DNA from: Stutzerimonas stutzeri
Lineage (GTDB): Bacteria > Pseudomonadota > Gammaproteobacteria > Pseudomonadales > Pseudomonadaceae
DNA: 64,000 nucleotides
Reading direction: 5' to 3'
Assembly (NCBI RefSeq): GCF_024448895.1
Contig: NZ_JAMOIC010000012.1
Span: 101,193 to 165,192 of the forward strand
How positions within the stretch are numbered: position 1 is the first letter of the stretch; the number at the start of each line of letters is the position of its first letter. A program made the position numbers and the translations under genes. Shown piece by piece: positions 61,947-64,000 of the stretch. The notes beneath the pieces were generated by a model, which was not told where the DNA came from, searched no databases, and saw only the letters and a program-made list of their open reading frames with translations.

Positions 61947-62285
61947 GGAAACGCCTTGTCGTTGAGGGACGGACGGATACGGCTAACTCTAGTCGCTGAG
62001 CCCGAGAGCACCAGCCAGAGCGCCGCATCGGTCGAAACCGTCCGATGAATATGAGTGCGGGACACGCATTGACCAAGCGCATCCGCAGCGGACCAAGGTC
62101 TCTGAAAGGCCTCGGCCGCCAGGGTTCCGTCAGACCGCTCTGTAATCGCGACCTGGGTCTGCACGCTACAGATTCAAGCGGCGCTGTGGTCGCTCCGCGA
62201 CAGGCCACGCATTGGCTACAGATGACTATGGCCGCACCGGCACCACTGACGTTAAGGTCGACACACCTCCACCCTGGGACGAATC
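61947..62285. other. Divergent intergenic region AGCS / NYN
   Basis: About 340 bp that must contain promoters for both flanking genes. I found no confident promoter, operator, repeat or reading frame here. Confidence 0.4.
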
Positions 62286-63116
62286 ATGGCCGCTAAACCG
62301 AGCAATACCCGTCAGCAGATCCATCTCGCGGTACTCATCGACGCCGATAACGCACCCGCCGCCATCGTCGAGGGGCTGTTCGAAGAGATTGCCAAATACG
62401 GCGTCGCCAGCGTCAAGCGCATCTACGGCGACTGGACCAAGCCCAACCTGGGCAGCTGGAAAAAGGTGCTGCTCGACTACTCCATCCAGCCGATCCAGCA
62501 GTTCGCCTACACCTCCGGCAAGAACGCCACCGACAGCTCGCTGATCATCGACGCGATGGACCTGCTCTACACCCGTCGTTTCGACGGCTTCTGCCTTGTC
62601 TCCAGCGACAGCGACTTCACCCGCCTGGCCGCGCGCATCCGTGAGGAAGGCCTGACGGTGTACGGCTTCGGCGAGCAGAAAACGCCCTCGCCCTTCGTCT
62701 CAGCCTGCGACAAGTTTATCTACACCGAAATCCTCCGCGCCGATGCACCCAAGACCTCGCAGGAACCGCCAAGCAATGGCGACAAGGCCCCCGCTTCCGG
62801 GCCAATGGAGAAAGCCGAGGAAGAGGCAAAAGCCTCAGACAAGACCGCTCAGGTCAAAGCGCAAAAGGTCCCGGCTGACTTCATCGCCAAAGTCCTCAGC
62901 GACATCGCCGACGACGAGGACGACTGGGTCCAGTTGGGCGAGCTCGGCTCCAACATCAGCAAACTCCGCCCCGCGTTCGACCCACGCCTCTACGGCTTCA
63001 AGAAACTCAGCGACCTGATCAAATCGCAACCCAAACGCTTCGAACTGGAAGCCCGCGGCACCACCTCCACGGGCGGCAAGGCGCTATATGCACGCAGCCT
63101 GAAGCCATCGAAATAG
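62286..63116 (+). CDS. NYN-domain (PIN-like) protein with C-terminal OST-HTH/LOTUS domain
   Basis: 276 residues. The NYN/DUF88 nuclease-like domain (about 10-150) shows acidic residues in LIDADNAP, DSSLIIDAMDLL and VSSDSDFTRLA that would bind metal. A Glu/Lys/Ala-rich linker (about 155-200) leads to an OST-HTH/LOTUS domain (about 200-270; LSDIADDEDDWVQLGELG and LYGFKKLSDLIKSQPKRFEL). NYN proteins are suspected RNases and LOTUS domains bind RNA, so an RNA-targeting role is inferred. No partner gene is adjacent. Confidence 0.85.
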   Translation: MAAKPSNTRQQIHLAVLIDADNAPAAIVEGLFEEIAKYGVASVKRIYGDWTKPNLGSWKKVLLDYSIQPIQQFAYTSGKNATDSSLIIDAMDLLYTRRFDGFCLVSSDSDFTRLAARIREEGLTVYGFGEQKTPSPFVSACDKFIYTEILRADAPKTSQEPPSNGDKAPASGPMEKAEEEAKASDKTAQVKAQKVPADFIAKVLSDIADDEDDWVQLGELGSNISKLRPAFDPRLYGFKKLSDLIKSQPKRFELEARGTTSTGGKALYARSLKPSK

Positions 63117-63131
63117 AAAGGCCTTACGATC

Positions 63132-63162
63132 GTAGGATGGGTTGAGCGAAGCGATACCCATC
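63132..63162. repeat. REP element, upstream of the RAYT gene
   Basis: A 31-bp GTAGGATGGGTTGAGCGAAG...CATC sequence. Its reverse complement occurs downstream of the transposase with two mismatches, and again 160 bp further with one. It lies 44 bp before the RAYT start. Confidence 0.8.
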
Positions 63163-63205
63163 ACACCGCCCCCTCACACTTATGAACAATGCAAAGGATT
63201 GCATC

Positions 63206-63727
63206 ATGACCAACTACCGCCGCGACCAAACCCCCGGCGCCACATGGTTCTTCACCCTGAATCTCGCTGACCGCCAATCCTCGCTGCTTACCGACAACAT
63301 CCCTTTGTTACGCGACGCCTTCCGTTACAGCATGGGCCGTCATCCTTGGCGGATCGATGCGATCGTCATCCTTCCCGACCACCTCCATGCCATTTGTACG
63401 CTGCCACCGACCGAGGCCGATTACGCGCTGCGCTGGCGCCTGATCAAAACGACTTTTTCACGCAGCCTCAACCGAACCGAACCCATCAGCCCCAGCCGAT
63501 TGCGCAAGGGCGAGCGCGGTATCTGGCAACGACGCTTCTGGGAACACCGCATCCGCGACGACCGGGATTTCGAGCGACACGTCGATTACGTCCACCACAA
63601 CCCACGCAAGCATGGGCATGTAGAACGTGTGTCGGATTGGCCATGGTCTTCCTTTCACCGCTACGTTCGGGATGGTGTTCTGCCAGGTGATTGGGCTGGT
63701 GACGATGCCCAGATCGAGAGGTTTTGA
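63206..63727 (+). CDS. REP-associated tyrosine transposase (RAYT)
   Basis: 173 residues of the Y1/IS200-like HUH family. The HUH motif is LPDHLHAICTLP, the N-terminal strand ATWFFTLNLADR and the C-terminal catalytic Tyr region HVDYVHHNPRKHG are typical of RAYTs, as is the WPWSSFHRYV end. RAYTs process single-stranded REP DNA and are domesticated IS200/IS605 relatives that spread REPs. It lies between inverted REPs. The ATG at 63206 was preferred to one eight codons upstream because it matches RAYT N-termini (MTNYRRDQTPG). The 3' end is part of a duplicated 160-bp unit. Confidence 0.9.
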   Translation: MTNYRRDQTPGATWFFTLNLADRQSSLLTDNIPLLRDAFRYSMGRHPWRIDAIVILPDHLHAICTLPPTEADYALRWRLIKTTFSRSLNRTEPISPSRLRKGERGIWQRRFWEHRIRDDRDFERHVDYVHHNPRKHGHVERVSDWPWSSFHRYVRDGVLPGDWAGDDAQIERF

Positions 63728-63840
63728 TGGGTATCGCTTCGCTCGATCCATCCTACGAATCTGCGTTCATCCGAGGCATGCGTAGGTATAGATAGATGCA
63801 GCCGCGGTCGACTTTCATTGCCATGCCTGGGCGATAGCGC
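63681..63840. repeat. 160-bp tandem repeat, unit 1
   Basis: This unit begins inside the RAYT gene (its last 47 bp) and runs through the downstream REP (63726-63756) to 63840. It aligns colinearly, without indels over its first 125 bases, with the next 160 bp. Confidence 0.75.
63726..63756. repeat. REP element, first downstream copy
   Basis: 31 bp, inverted relative to the REP before the transposase, with 29 of 31 identities. It overlaps the last two bases of the RAYT stop codon. Confidence 0.8.
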
Positions 63841-64000
63841 TGCCAGATGGTTGGGTCGGTGACGATCCGTAGACCGAGCGGTTGTGATGGGTATCGCTTC
63901 GCTCGACCCATCCTACGAATCTGCGTTCATCCGCGGCATGCGTAGGCATAGATAGATGGAGCCGCGGTCGACTTTTCATTGTCGTGCCTGAGCAAGGGTT
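63841..64000. repeat. 160-bp tandem repeat, unit 2
   Basis: Second copy of the unit, including a degenerate copy of the RAYT 3' end (63841-63888) and another REP. It reaches the window edge, so more units may follow. Confidence 0.75.
63886..63916. repeat. REP element, second downstream copy
   Basis: 31 bp, inverted relative to the upstream REP with 30 of 31 identities, so closer to it than the first downstream copy is. Confidence 0.8.

Overview
The window is chromosomal DNA from a gammaproteobacterium, most likely of the Pseudomonas/Stutzerimonas (P. stutzeri) group. The support is the high-GC coding bias, Pseudomonas-type gene order (mreBCD-maf-rng-yhdP divergent from gatCAB; a roxSR pair; fruBKA divergent from cra; a speC-type ornithine decarboxylase) and Pseudomonas-style REP palindromes. 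The assignment rests on reading the proteins, not on a database search. No rRNA, tRNA, CRISPR array, prophage or complete insertion sequence was recognised.

Layout. 1-8.8 kb (minus strand): a cell-shape and envelope block, mreB-mreC-mreD-maf-rng-yhdP, then the first codons of a nitrilase-family gene. 9.1-12.3 kb (plus): gatCAB, the tRNA-dependent amidotransferase. 12.6-15.2 kb (plus): an RlpA-like lipoprotein and two tandem Ca2+/Na+ exchanger paralogues. 15.3-17.1 kb (minus): a module of M23 peptidase, membrane coiled-coil protein and bactofilin. 17.3-20.2 kb (minus): an AEC carrier and the redox two-component pair roxS-roxR, divergent from a SIMPL-domain protein. 21.2-27.2 kb (plus): a TonB receptor followed by PepSY, DUF2271, DUF4198 and a membrane-anchored flavoprotein reductase, read as a metal or siderophore uptake and reduction locus. 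27.4-31.1 kb: ornithine decarboxylase, prfC and a DUF559 nuclease-fold protein. 31.5-35.4 kb (minus): phoD-exeM behind a candidate Pho box, a phosphate-scavenging pair. 36.1-38.5 kb: membrane glucose dehydrogenase. 38.6-45.4 kb: the complete fructose PTS with its Cra regulator and a palindromic operator between them. 45.7-52.0 kb: MazG-like pyrophosphatase, cmoM, two DUF4136 lipoproteins and several small membrane and transport genes. 52.2-58.9 kb: an acid-sugar-like uptake locus (GntR/FadR regulator, two sodium:solute symporters, a KdgM porin, an enolase-superfamily enzyme). 59.4-64 kb: catalase-family protein, sodium:alanine symporter, NYN-domain protein, and a RAYT transposase between inverted REPs, followed by a 160-bp tandem duplication.

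How the genes work together. The left half is conserved housekeeping: cell shape, translation and envelope. The right half is more accessory: nutrient scavenging (phosphate from DNA, fructose, glucose, oligo-uronate-like compounds) and repeat-rich junctions. The points most worth a second look are the uptake locus at 52-59 kb with its variant K-x-H catalytic motif and well-formed promoter, the TonB/PepSY/flavoreductase operon, the bactofilin-M23 module, the PhoB-type phoD-exeM unit, the apparent AUC start of mreC, and the RAYT-REP duplication.
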